This document shows, in pieces, positions 12,245-23,240 of a DNA stretch of 64,000 bases. Origin of the DNA: Buddleja alternifolia (taxonomy: Eukaryota; Streptophyta; Magnoliopsida; Lamiales; Scrophulariaceae). Location: positions 5,878,708-5,942,707 of the forward strand of contig CM033391.1 in the NCBI GenBank assembly GCA_019426215.1, read 5' to 3'. The translations under genes were made by a program, and so were the position numbers. Under the pieces are notes generated by a model. That model saw only the letters and a program-made list of their open reading frames with translations, was not told the DNA's origin and did not search any database. Positions within the stretch are counted from its first letter, which is position 1. Each line of letters opens with the position of its first letter.

Positions 12245-12313
12245 GCTAGCAGTAGCGGCAGTGGCGGAGGTGGATGCTCGAACCGCAACTGTCATAGTCT
12301 GTTAAAGCCTTAA

Positions 12314-14094
12314 AGGTTGATGACTTGTTGAAGATTGTTCGCGAGATAATTAAATAATTAATAAAATACATATTAGCATTTCTATTTTTATATATATATA
12401 ATATGCAAGTTATAAATATTGTGATCAAGTAAGCATCGATTATTAAATAAATAATTTTACGAAGAATTGATTTATATATTATTATTTTTTGGATAATCTT
12501 TGGTGAATGTTCTTTCATTTTTTTTTTTAATATATCTCAACTTTATAAGAATTGATGTTATTTTTATTATTAGTGTTATTTCATTAAACTTTGGATTTGT
12601 ATAAGAATATTTATCAATTAAGCAATTTTAAACTCAACGGATATGATATCAATTAAGCAATTTAATAGATAAACTCCAAATAGTTTAACTTTTTAAACAA
12701 AACTCCAATTATTGATTTCTATACTATCTGCATTATATATGAAAGGTAAATGAGTCCATTTATAAGCGCAAGAATTGATATTTGGAATGTATTTATCACC
12801 TATCAGTTAGGAGAGTGCAGCATTAACCTATTTTTACTAGAATTGCAATGAAAGAGAAATATTATTTTGTAGGTTATCATCTTAATTGTCAATTATTAAA
12901 AAGAAGCCTTACCAACATATTCCTATTAGAGTCTTATAACCCAATTATGGTCGAAAAAAATATATAAAAAAGTCCCTTTTACCCTTTTGAAAAACGTCTG
13001 AAAATAAAGAAAATCATCAAAAATATAGTTTATGTGTGGACTAAAACGGTCAGAAAAAACTTCTCAATTATACATACAACATGTACATATATACATATAT
13101 ATTACACATAAATCACGTCCAAACAATGTATATATATACACACACATACACAAACACTTCTAAAGGCACATAGGTACATGTATCACACAAACACACACAT
13201 ACTCTTAGTCTTATATATATACACCCAATTCCCATCATGTGCACGCGCACTTGGTGACGGAAAAATTAAGCAGACGGTCCCTTTTTGCATAGTAATTAAG
13301 TAAATAGTCACTTTGACTTCTACTTTTCTTTTGGTATTTTTTAAATTAAGGTGTGGACTAACACATGCTTGAGATTCATAAAAAAATCATTTGATTGTTA
13401 ATTATAGTGTAAAATATTACCACACATCTAAATTTTTTAGGGGTATAATCTCTTTCTTGAATTTCAAAATTTGATGCGACTTTGGTGGGAAAAGACGGAA
13501 TTACTAGAGTAAACTGTATTCCACGCTTAATATAATACTATTCCATAGATGAATAATGTGTAATAACAGTAGTAAAAGCTTGAATATAAAAAGAAAATGT
13601 ACAAACAGTGATTACAGAATCCATGAGATCATTTAAGTTTAGTATGTATCAGTTATTTAATTGAAAGTTTATTTATTTAGTAAAGTTAACATTTAGTATA
13701 ATTTCGGGGCCAATTACCTGAAAATTGAAATTGATTGTCGAGGAAGGAAAGTATTTTTAGTTTTAATAGGGAGTATAAAGCAAATTTTAATTAACATAAT
13801 TTAGTGGTATTTTTATACATCATATTATTCACCGTATTTAAATTGTGTATTAGCGGGAAAAGTAATTGATGTATAGTGCATAGTCTAGGGCTAAACAAAA
13901 TTTGATGTCAATAAATCTATTGAATCAAATTTATTTATAAATATTATACATGCATATACATACATATATCTCAATATCCTAAAATTTTAAAATTTATCGT
14001 ATTACGTATCAGTATCATATCGTGTCTGTATTTCTCATATCCGTATCCGTGTATCTTATGCTAAAAGTGAATTTAATCCTCAAAAAGGTAAAAG
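12314..14094. other. Intergenic, AT-rich with AT/AC simple repeats
   Basis: No coding sequence is visible. At 13070-13225 there is a run of mixed TA and CA dinucleotide repeats. At 13995-14068 there is a partial copy of the right end of the neighbouring Mutator-like element (tatccgtatccgtgtatctt followed by ctaaaagtg). Confidence 0.6.
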
Positions 14095-14793
14095 CTATGA
14101 TGCACGGATAGGGATACGAGGATACAGGTACGATATGACACTGATACGAAATACGGCAAAATTCAAAATTATAGGATACGATACGTTGGGGGATACAAAT
14201 ATATATATATATATATATAATATTTAAAAATAAGGTTGAGTCAGTATGTTTATTAATATAAATAAAAGTGCAATACTGACACAAGTTCATTGTTTATAAA
14301 TTCAAAAAATGTTGAAGGTAACCATAATATTTCATTATTTGCGTCGGTGTAAGAGTGTCATTTCATTGATACCAACATTTACTTTCTTATCCAAAGTGTA
14401 AATGATAGATTTCATGTGGAGCAAGAGAAGAAAAAATATATTAAGAAGTGAAACTGAAACGATTTTTTGCTTTTTAAAATTTTCTTATGTTTTGTTTAAC
14501 CTTTTAACGTACTGTCAAAGTCATTAATATTTTCCCATTTTAACTTATAAAATATTATATAATATTCAAAAATATTATATTTGATATTCAAGGCGTGTCA
14601 GATACTTCAAATTTTATATGGGATACCGCATCCGAAAGTATCGGATACGATATCCGGAATTTTCTTTTTTATTTAATTTTTGAATACGTAAAAAGGGTAT
14701 CCGATATGTATTTGGGTGGTATCCGTAGAATATCGTATTTGATATGAGTACGATACTGCACGAGTCCATTTAGGAGAATATCCGTGCATCATA
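14095..14793. mobile_element. Non-autonomous Mutator-like element
   Basis: Terminal inverted repeats tatgatgcacggata (14096-14110) and tatccgtgcatcata (14779-14793) enclose about 700 bp rich in gatac/gtatcc phrases. The flanks carry a 9-bp direct repeat aggtaaaag on both sides, the duplication length typical of Mutator-like elements. It has no coding capacity and contains a TA microsatellite at 14200-14219. Confidence 0.7.
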
Positions 14794-15299
14794 AGGTAAA
14801 AGTGAAACCAAAAACGAACACTCTAAATTGGTTCGAAATAGAGGATTTTGTTGTTGGATTGGGCTTTGGTGCAAAACGCAAAGTTTCAATATTAACATAT
14901 TAAGCCTGTAAATGTGTGAATGGACCCAGACCCAAAATGCTTATTACAAACCCAAATCTTGACCCATGCCCAATAGAAAATATATTATGGGTCTGGGTAA
15001 TTTCTAGGACAGAAAGACGAGCCAAACTATTCGATACTATACTCGAGCTTGGTTTGTCAACGTATGAAATCAAATTTGAACAACTTTTGCATTTGATAAG
15101 TTTTGAAACTCGACTCGAGTTCGGCTCGATTATTAAAAATTAATAAAAACATAAATAAAAAAATCTAATTACTCGAGTTCAGCTTAATTGAAATTCAGCT
15201 CGATTAACAATCAAGTAGCGTTAAAACACAAATTTTAAAATTCTATTGTAATTCAAATAACTTGAACAGCGGCTCGCCTGAGCTCATTTACACCACCAA
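14794..15299. other. Intergenic with decayed hAT-like sequence
   Basis: 15040-15290 contains phrases such as actcgactcgagttcggctc and ggctcgcctgagctcattta that resemble the ends of plant hAT elements (gtaaatgagc...gagccg), but matching ends and a target duplication are not visible. The segment probably also contains the promoter of the downstream uL18-family gene. Confidence 0.4.
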
Positions 15300-15515
15300 A
15301 TACCCGACGAATGCCATAAACCTGGAGGTTAGCAGCCGTTCGATCTCACTAGAGAAGTAGAGATCCAGCGGTGGTCAGGATATACTTCAAGGAGAGAGAG
15401 AGAGAGAGAGAGAGACCTCCCACTGACATTTCGATCACTCAGTCTCTCGGCTTCCCTCACCGCCGTCGCCGCCGCGGAGATTCTCCTCCGTCTACATCTC
15501 TCCGATAAGCTTCAG
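15300..15515 (+). other. Putative first, non-coding exon of the uL18-family gene
   Basis: A pyrimidine- and GC-rich leader-like stretch with a (GA)n microsatellite at 15394-15414 and a CCG-rich segment (15458-15480) ends at cttcag|gtaagc, a strong 5' splice site. The next convincing acceptor in front of a coding exon is at 17857. The transcription start is not defined, and the link to the coding exon is inferred. Confidence 0.45.
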
Positions 15516-15661
15516 GTAAGCTTCTTCGTCGCATACGATTGAAGCTTGATTTTACTTTATTCAGATTGAATTTGCTTGTTCTGTTATCAATGTTACAATA
15601 TTTATATATATAGTAGCAGACGATTTTGAAATACTTGAACTTCAAACTGGAGGCTTTGAGG

Positions 15662-16433
15662 TAGGATTGTTCAGTTAACGGATCGAATCGAATCAAAATC
15701 GAGATTTTTGGATCGAACTGAAACCGAACCGAGATTTTCGATTTCAATTTTTACTTTTCATGGGGATTCGTAAAACTTTTAGGGGCTAAAACCCAATTAT
15801 CATTTGTCAATCTGAAAACTAAATCCAGCTCTCTGCCTCAAATCTTCTCTAACTCTTACTCTCCAACTCTCTGCCTCTAAGTCACTCTCGCTCACTCTGC
15901 GTCTCAGCCCGTCGCCCCTCGCCGTACACGCAGCGCCGTCGCCGTACACGCAGCGCCGTCGCCCGTCAATCCTACTCGGCAGTCTTTAGTCCTCTACTCA
16001 AACCCTAGGTAAGAAATTAAAATTAGATTATTTAATTTCTTTATTTTGTAAATCAAAGGGGTAAATTATTAATGTAGTTTAGAAGTATAATTTATCACAA
16101 TTTTGAGATAAAAATTGTTGAATGTATATCTGTTGTGTAACTGTGTGTGTAGCTTAGAAATTTTGAGATAAAAATTCTTTTGAGATAAAATTGTTGAATG
16201 TAGCTTATTAGAAGCATATCTAAAAATTATTGGACGAAACTCATGCCCCTCATGCTGAATAACTGCTGCTGAAATTTTTTGGGCGAAAATCAGTTAACCG
16301 ATCGGTTAAACGAAAAAAAACCAAAATGCTTTCGGTTAAAACCGAACCGGAGCAGTCCATTTCGGTTCGGTTTCGGTTCTGGATTTTTCCAAAATCGAAA
16401 TTTCGGTTCAGTTTAACCGATTGAACAACCCTA
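15662..16433. mobile_element. hAT-type non-autonomous element with UTR-like cargo
   Basis: 772 bp, flanked by a perfect 8-bp target duplication ctttgagg (15654-15661 and 16434-16441), as expected for hAT. The ends are inverted: taggattgttcagttaacgg on the left, and the complement of the right end reads tagggttgttcaatcggtta. Subterminal regions repeat the phrase cggttcggttt. The interior (15835-16015) is a pyrimidine- and CG-rich segment, including an exact 20-bp tandem repeat (15921-15960), ending aaaccctag|gtaagaa, which looks like a leader exon with a 5' splice site. Confidence 0.8.
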
Positions 16434-16659
16434 CTTTGAGGCCTTTAATTTGTTATGGGCTTATGGCTGCTGAATGAATTAAAATTTCTCCGGTAAAAGT
16501 GCAACAATTTAGGAAAAATTAGTGATTATAAGCTCAAAAAGTTACCCTCGAGTTTCATCGATAAAAATATCTTCCACGGTTGATCTTTTCCATGATTCAA
16601 TACTTTAAACTGATTATGTTGCAGAATAAAGAGACAAAGAACAAGTTGATTGATGTGTG

Positions 16660-16815
16660 TGTATGTACTTCCCACATCGGATGGAGACGAGGGGTTTGAG
16701 AGGCTTATAAGCCCCAGACTCCCCTTCTCCCTAATGAGGCGTCTTTTAAGGACAAATTCACGAGGCTCTGACCAAAGCGGACAATACCTTATGCTAGGGC
16801 GTCCGGTGTACGAGA
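16660..16815. mobile_element. TRIM-like LTR fragment
   Basis: The text cccacatcgg...gaggcttataag...gaccaaagcggacaata...gctagggc has the layout of the short LTRs of plant TRIM retroelements (a cccacatcgg start block, a taagg/ataagc block and an agcggacaata block). It appears alone, so it would be a solo LTR or fragment. I could not define a target duplication. Confidence 0.5.
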
Positions 16816-17877
16816 AGGCAAGTGCATGCCACATCAGTGATAATAATTATATGCACTAAACTATCTTTATAATAAACAAAACGACTAAGCATTTAAGAAT
16901 GATTATTTGCCATTGTATAATTTTCACATAATGTTATCTGGCTCTGTTGCAAGCCAAATTTCCAGCACAAATTACTGTGATTGAAAAGAGTATGGCTACA
17001 TACTTTATGGCTCCATTGACATTGCTAACTCAAAGCCATTTCTAAGGTTTATTTTTTTATGTAAGTTGTACTACTTTTTGGTTATTTGATATGGATTCTT
17101 AAAGGCTGGTAAAGCAATTCATATTGATTGTTGGAAAATGGATTTTGGTCCAAATTTTCACACTTTAGTCGAACTTTTTAAATGCGCAGCTGTTGCATTC
17201 TTCAAATCCACCATTTTCTTGCATCTTTGTGGAATTATAGAACTTTGGGTTCTCGTTTTTTATGACTACAGCTGCAGTGAAGTGTTAACAAGAAGTTAAT
17301 AAATATTTTATGTGGCAGTTCTCTTAGAACTAATAATTATATCAGTAACAAATACGAACCACTTCTCATTCAATAATAAAACAAAACAAGAGAGAAAACG
17401 ATGCTTAAATGAGTTTCATAAGTCTAATCAAAACCATATTCCAAGAAAATTATCCTAAACAGGATTTCTTTCGTGGATCTTGTCTTTATATTGTTCTAGT
17501 TGTGTCCATCAGTATGCTGAAATTGTGGAATTGTGGAGTGTGATAGAAGTACTGTAAAATGGCAGTGCTAGTTCAGATCCGAATTTTCTAGAAGGGTATT
17601 TCATTTATTTTACAGTTTTAGTTGTTCTCCGAATCTCCAAATATGAATACAGGGTGCGCCCCTTTGTAATTTGTAACTCTGAAATCAATAGGATCTCTAG
17701 TGGGGTCTTGGAAATAGGCATTATTTGCTCCATCGATCAGATAAATCATGTCTTTTGTTTGTTTGATTTTACCTCCAATATTCTTCCATCACTGGATCTA
17801 TTCCTAGCACATTATATTTCTCAACGTCTATTTATAAGTGCCTCTACATACATACAGATTGAATAACATTGAAAGGT

Positions 17878-18312
17878 ATGACATTGTTGAAGAGATATGT
17901 ACTGAGACTGTTCATATCATTGAAGTATATTACAGCAAATGTGGTAGACAGAAACAACGGTCGAATAGTTGCAACCGCCTCAACGGTCGAACACTCTCTC
18001 AAAAACACACTTGAATGTGGCCGTTCTTGCAATGCAAAGGCAGCTGCAGTTGTGGGAGAAGTTTTGGCAATGAGGCTCAGAGTGGAGGGTCTTGAACATG
18101 GCCAAGGAAGAGGAATCCATGTGGATGTTAACAAAGAAATCGCAAAGAAAGGTTTCAAGAATCGAACAAAGATCTGGGCTGTTGTTAATGGGTTGAAGAA
18201 CAATGGAGTCAAACTTGTTCTTGAAGATGATCACGATGATGATGATAATGGTGCTTCTGGATCAGGCTATAGATATCGTGAAGGGGACGAGTTTATGAAT
18301 TCTAAAGGTTGA
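17878..18312 (+). CDS. uL18-family (L18p/L5e) ribosomal protein, 144 aa
   Basis: A single-exon reading frame from ATG 17878 (MTLLKRYVLRLF) to TGA 18310-18312. The body has the L18p/L5e fold signature: a central region VVDRNNGRIVATASTVE, then CNAKAAAVVGEVLAMR, and a GIHVDVNKE strand followed by a basic KKGFKNRTK stretch. The last 30 residues are acidic and polar (DDHDDDDNG). In bacterial-type ribosomes uL18 binds 5S rRNA. Plants have several divergent L18-like proteins for organelles or of unknown role, and this one has no clear transit peptide, so location is uncertain. An upstream in-frame extension to 17869 lacks an ATG, so 17878 is preferred. The coding exon probably starts at 17858. Confidence 0.85.
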   Translation: MTLLKRYVLRLFISLKYITANVVDRNNGRIVATASTVEHSLKNTLECGRSCNAKAAAVVGEVLAMRLRVEGLEHGQGRGIHVDVNKEIAKKGFKNRTKIWAVVNGLKNNGVKLVLEDDHDDDDNGASGSGYRYREGDEFMNSKG

Positions 18313-18858
18313 ACTATTTTCTCACTTTGAAAAATCGGGCTTTGCTCGAGAATCCTTGTCTAAAGTTTATAATAGTATTAGAAACTCTTTTTCTATAGTA
18401 GAATCAACTTTGATTCAAGTCTATTACTTCAATTCTCGTGAGTCCACCGGACTTTTGGGTCCAAGTCTGGGTAAAATATATGGGAATTATACTTGAATTG
18501 TGTTACGGATTGATCATGCGAAAGATGAAATACCTAGAAATAAATGGAAAATCGTCTAGCCTATGATTATATAAGGATTTAACGTGATTTTGCTAAATAT
18601 GGATTCATTCACGATCACATTAGATGTCTTCTATTAATATTTGGAATGGTACATGTTACAAAGTAATGTGTCCATGTATATGAGTGAAGACTTGAGACGA
18701 AGAAAACCTTGAACTTGGTAAAATTTTGTCAAAAAATAGAAAATACGCAATTAGAACATGTTCTGTTGTTCACACACCCGCCAACACAACAATAGTTGGC
18801 CTCGTTGCCACCCGGATGTGACGACATTGTTAGATCATCGCAGTTACGATGAGCCTTT
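18313..18858. other. 3' UTR and intergenic
   Basis: Probable 3' UTR followed by AT-rich sequence. No further coding signal was seen. A short GC-richer stretch begins at about 18770 and continues past the foldback element at 18868. Confidence 0.5.
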
Positions 18859-18867
18859 GCTCATCTA

Positions 18868-18980
18868 GGAAAATTCTATGCTGGGCCGTTGGATTCCCCA
18901 ACATGGGGGGATTAAATGGGATTTTGACCCCCTTGTTGAAGGGATCCAACGGCTGGTCTCGGCCTAGCATAGAAACGTCC
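18868..18980. mobile_element. 113-bp foldback MITE, copy 1
   Basis: Inverted ends ggaaaattctatgctgggcc and (complement of the right end) ggacgtttctatgctaggcc, inside a perfect 9-bp duplication gctcatcta (18859-18867, 18981-18989). The interior continues the hairpin around ccgttggat/atccaacgg. A second member of the family lies at 50510-50644. The 9-bp duplication suggests a Mutator-like mobiliser. Confidence 0.75.
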
Positions 18981-18989
18981 GCTCATCTA

Positions 18990-19306
18990 CGTCGCGACGA
19001 TGGGCATTCAACCCGTCTGGCAGTGTTGCTTTCCTTTTCAGCTCCTATTGTTTTACCTCGTGATTCTTTTTTTACTTCTATATTCGACTTAATTATCTCA
19101 TTAAAGTGGACATAGTCGAATGAAAGAAAGAAGACTCACTTTTTCTTTTAATTTTTCTTCAATTTGATGCCTTTTTCTTTTCTTTTCTCATGATCAATCT
19201 CTTTTCATGTATGTGTTCATAAACCCATGTGGGATCTACCTCATGTAATCATCACGTCTAAATGAAAAGAACCACACAATCACATGAATTTTTGGAATCC
19301 AATCAA

Positions 19307-19340
<34 letters not shown>

Positions 19341-20185
19341 CCCTCTGAATTGTTTCAATTATTAAACATGAATGACTACTTTTGTATTTTAGTTACATTT
19401 TCGAGTTAGTGACTGGAATGTTGCATGAAGGTGCGCCATGATGGAACAGGTAAGTCGCGTATTTGGGTAAGAAACTTTGAATATTCTTGCCTCTTACCTA
19501 CCACTTGTCTATTTCCAAATCAATCAATAAGTTATCAAAGCAAATATACATAGAAAATAAGAAAATTGCAAAATTAGTCCCGTATTTATAGAGTTGGTGA
19601 AATTGATCTCGTATATTTTTAAATTGGCAAAATTAGTCTTGTATCTATCAAAAACTCGCGAAAGGGATAAACTTGATCGGAAAGCCCTAATCAAACTGGA
19701 ATTGGTCATGCACCAATTCAATTTGGGGATTTTTTCAATTTTTGGCCAATTGCGCTTAGGTGACACCTTTTTAAAATTTCCAGTTAATGTAACGGAAATT
19801 CCGGCCAAATTAGAATTTTTCGGACAAATGTGTCCTCAATTTGCGAGTTTTTGGTAATTACTAGACCAATTTTGCCAATTCAATAAATTAGTGGATCAAT
19901 TTGCCACCCCCAATAGTTACTGACTAGTTTTGCAATTTTTCACATTGAAATTTTTTGGCTATCTGAAATAGAGTGATGCTATTTGTCATTATCTAAGTCG
20001 GCATATTTTTACCAATTTTTTATATTTTGCTTTTGATAAGAAATTAAAGTAGTAAATGCACTTAATTGGATTTGGGTAATTAATGTCTATCATAATAAAC
20101 TAATATCTTAATATATCAAGAAACGGTGATAAGATGGTGATAGGTAGCTAGTGACATGTAGCATTTTCTTGGAAATATTAATGGG
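18990..20185. other. Intergenic, with an AT microsatellite and a possible foldback element
   Basis: A (TA)n run lies at about 19308-19333. Between about 19561 and 19941 the ends gaaaattgcaaaattagtcc and (complement) gaaaaattgcaaaactagtc are inverted, which suggests another member of the 'ttagtccc' foldback group. A clear target duplication was not found. Confidence 0.5.
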
Positions 20186-20194
20186 CACCATGAT

Positions 20195-20692
20195 GACAAA
20201 TTTCTAATTTTAGTCCCATTAGTTGCCGTCATTCTAGTTTTAATCTCACACTTTACGAAATTCTAAAAAATATTTCAATAATTTAAAAAAAATTGTAATA
20301 TTAGTCTTTTTTTTAAACAAAATTAGTCTCATATTTTATTTTACATTTTAAAAATTACATTTTGCCCCTAAAACTATACAAGATATATTAAACACTCCCC
20401 TAAACAAATATTAATGTACACTTACTCCCTGAAAAATTCAGTGAAATAAAAATATATTTAGGGGGTAAGTGAAAAAAAATATGTTTAGGGGGTGTTTAAT
20501 ACATCTTGTATAGTTCATGGGGGCAAAATGCAATTTTTAAAATGCAAAATAAATTATGGAACTAATGTTGATTAAAAAAAAGACCAACGTTACAACCTTT
20601 TCAAATTATTAAGACGCTTTTTAGAATCCCACAATGCGTGAGACTAAACCTAGAATAACTTGATTCTATAGGATTAAAATTGTAATTTGCCG
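20195..20692. mobile_element. 498-bp long-inverted-repeat foldback element (copy A)
   Basis: Nearly the whole element is an imperfect palindrome: gacaaatttctaattttagt at one end against the complement of aattttaatcct...ttgccg at the other, with arms meeting near 20450. It is flanked by a perfect 9-bp duplication caccatgat (20186-20194, 20693-20701), as for Mutator-like elements. There is no coding capacity. A diverged relative is at 52889-53656. Confidence 0.82.
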
Positions 20693-20701
20693 CACCATGA
20701 T

Positions 20702-21874
20702 AGTCATTTCTAAACAAAGGACTTGATATAGGTATTAAGACCATAGGATCTTTTAATCTCTTTAATGAATGAGTCTTTAAATGTCATTTTTGCATTACAA
20801 TATTATCTTGGTTCTCTTGTAAACCATCGATAAAAGTAAATGAAAATTCTCAATTCCATTCTGGTGGTATTTTTAAAAATGTTGTATTTGTCTTACAAAA
20901 AATACAAATTCATTCTTATGATAAATTTGAATTTGTGTCGCATTTTAAGGTAGAACATGTCTGTCATCTACCACTAAAAACTTTATAAAATGTATGTGAA
21001 AAAGGTTGATGCATGAAAATTCAATGGGGCCATGAATGCATCTCAATTTCTTTATTTCAAAAGATAATTAATCTCGTTTCTCGTGTCGCATTTACACATT
21101 AAATGTATATTAATTCATGCCTATTGTATATTTAAAATTAAAATATTAAAATAAATTTCATTTTACAATAGAAGTTCCAAGCTGTAATTCCACATAAAAT
21201 TTGATTAAGAAATCACCATAATTTGAGTTCATTGTGCGATCAAGAAGATTCAAACATCGAGCATAAGAAAAGGGAAAGAGGGAAAAGAAATGGAAGAAAT
21301 TATCAAAAATAAAAAAGAAATGGAAGAAATAATAAAGATAAATTCCTCCTAACTGAAAAAAGCAGACCTAAAAATAAGAGAGGATGTAGGTGCATGGCAG
21401 TAATTATTGCACCGGGGTTTTGTACAGTAGACTGAAAACTTTATATGTCCCACTAACAACGTAAGGACCTATGCCAAACAGTACTTTAGCAGTCGCATTG
21501 TATATAATCTTGGTGATACTTGGTGACTCTTAGCTCCTCGGAGTTCAATATATATTATTATAATATATATATACACAGTGTTAAAATATGCATAAGTTCC
21601 ACCAAAAAATATATATTTTATTATATTTTAATATTTTAAGTGGTGTATATTGAGAGTTGAACTCTCGAAGATACCAAGTATGACCCATAATCTTGGGACC
21701 TTTTAAAGACGATATTGATTATAATAAAACAAAAACCTTTAAAGGTGATAATTATTAAAAAAGTTAAAAGTGGTGTCAAATAATAATCTGATTTTTGTTA
21801 AAAGAAAACCTCAAAAAAATAGTTCATTTTAATTTTGTCAATGCCAAAAATTTACAATAAAGAATATAATATAA
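20702..21874. other. Intergenic, no gene seen
   Basis: AT-rich. Around 21510-21710 the phrases tacttggtgactctta and taagtggtgtatattgagag...accaagtat form a weak inverted pair, possibly a decayed MITE. Confidence 0.4.
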
Positions 21875-22291
21875 GGGAGTTGATAAAGGCACTCATCTTT
21901 TTGTTAGTGACACTCCAATTTTTGTTTTATTTTGTCAAAAGGACAAAATTGTCCTTCATTGTTTAGGAGAAAATTGTCTTTAATTGAAATAAATGACAAG
22001 GAATAAAAATATTTCTGATTTTTGAGGTAATAAAGTACATATAAAAATAAATTTCTTATTATGCTTCGATAAAGTTATCTAAATATTGTTGGATGAAGTT
22101 TGATGTCAAAATGTAAATGCCAATAACATTCATTATCTTCATTCATGTTTCTACATAGAATTGATTTTAATATGTTTAAATGAAATACATTTAATATGAG
22201 TAGAAGAAATTATCTTTAATAATTTTCTCCTAAACAATGAAGTAAAAGTTGGAGTGCCAATAACATAGTTGGAATGCCTTTAACAACTTCC
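21875..22291. mobile_element. 417-bp inverted-repeat MITE
   Basis: The left end gggagttgataaaggcactc pairs with the right end, whose complement is ggaagttgttaaaggcattc. A second inner pair (attgtttaggagaaaattgt / aattttctcctaaacaatg) extends the stem. The sequence tataa is present at both outer junctions and may be the target duplication. Phrases such as ttggagtgccaata recur at 43050-43085 and 50043-50151. Confidence 0.6.
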
Positions 22292-23240
22292 TATAACATA
22301 ATAATAATATTACATGTTACCGTAATTGATAAACATTGAGCATATATACCTACACAACAATTGGATCCTAGACAAAAAACCAACTTTCCAATTCTAAGTA
22401 TTAAAACTATGCAAAAAGATTTAAACTCTTGTACAAAGCGCTTGAGAAATGTTGATTTTTTCTTTTTTTAGTCTTTTTGGAGTTCCATATCTGATTTTTG
22501 TTAATTAAATAACCACAATGGAAGTATTTAAATACCTACATAGAAATTTAATCAAGACATGGAAACTTCTTACAAATTTGATTTAATCAGATCCAATTAG
22601 ATGGTTTTCTTTAGTTTTAGTCAAATCCAATTAATTAGATAATGAAAATGCAAAAATCTTACGATTGTTTTACTCTCTATAAATTGCATGCGAAATTACA
22701 AGTAACATTCGCTAAAAATTCAAAAGAATCCAACCATGGAAGTGTTTTGACAATTTCCAGTGGAATCACATATGAATCTTAAATTTAAGACTTGCTTATA
22801 AATATGCACACTTCATAGGATATGGTTAGAAAAAATATATTAAATTCAAATAAAGTGATTTTACTTACACTTTTAGCTTAATCAACCACCCTTAAGCATT
22901 ACCAAAATCAATAATCACTTTCCTAAGTCAATAATAATCATTAAAATCGATTAAAATAAACAAAAGTTATGTCTTAGCCTTGACCAAGTAGAATAATTAA
23001 TTAAACTTCCAAAACAAAATTAACAAAACAAAACCAAACCTTATTTAAGTTCCGTGGCCTAATTACCCACCTCTCTACTCTTATTTACAACTATAGCCAC
23101 GAAAATTTTTAGTCCAGATCTGATCTGATCAAACCCACAATAAATTAAAATTGCCATATAATGGGTCATATATTAAGTAAATTCCACTTTGAATTTGATC
23201 AGATCGGGTCTGAGCTAGAATTTCTCACGTAGCCACTCCC
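22292..23240. other. Intergenic and 3' flank of the HIPP gene
   Basis: No coding sequence. The portion next to 23240 would hold the HIPP 3' UTR. Confidence 0.5.

Larger units (their letters stand above)
3786..12313 (+). pseudogene. Two-HMA-domain metal-binding protein gene, disrupted by a Copia insertion
   Basis: Exons fit 3786-3889, 4354-4448, 4587-4674 and 4793-4952 continuing at 12250-12313, with phases that agree. The first HMA domain carries CDNC (a CxxC metal site); the second has only one of the two cysteines (DGCAKN), so it is degenerate. Without the 7.3-kb insert the last exon reads on in frame through a Ser/Gly-rich tail ending CSNRNCHSLLKP, with no CaaX prenylation motif. The Copia element (4953-12244) lies inside that exon between two gctag copies and removes the last 20 or so residues. 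In addition, the reading frame from the ATG at 3786 meets TAA at 3825 after 13 codons, and the HMA frame resumes one base out of register, so exon 1 has either a frameshift or a wrongly chosen start. Family: HIPP-like/HPP copper-chaperone fold. The function of the intact ancestor is unknown. Confidence 0.72.
15516..17857 (+). other. Putative leader intron of the uL18-family gene
   Basis: If the leader exon at 15300-15515 and the acceptor catacag|att at 17857 belong together, this 2.3-kb segment is an intron in the 5' UTR. About 930 bp of it is inserted transposon sequence (15662-16433 and 16660-16815). The remainder has no reading frame of note. Confidence 0.4.

Noticed and set aside
14015..14290. 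91-codon frame with Ile/Tyr repeats
   Set aside because: Translation of a TA microsatellite and Mutator-like element end.
16000..16010. Telomere-like aaaccctag
   Set aside because: A single unit, and part of a probable splice site; not an interstitial telomeric repeat.
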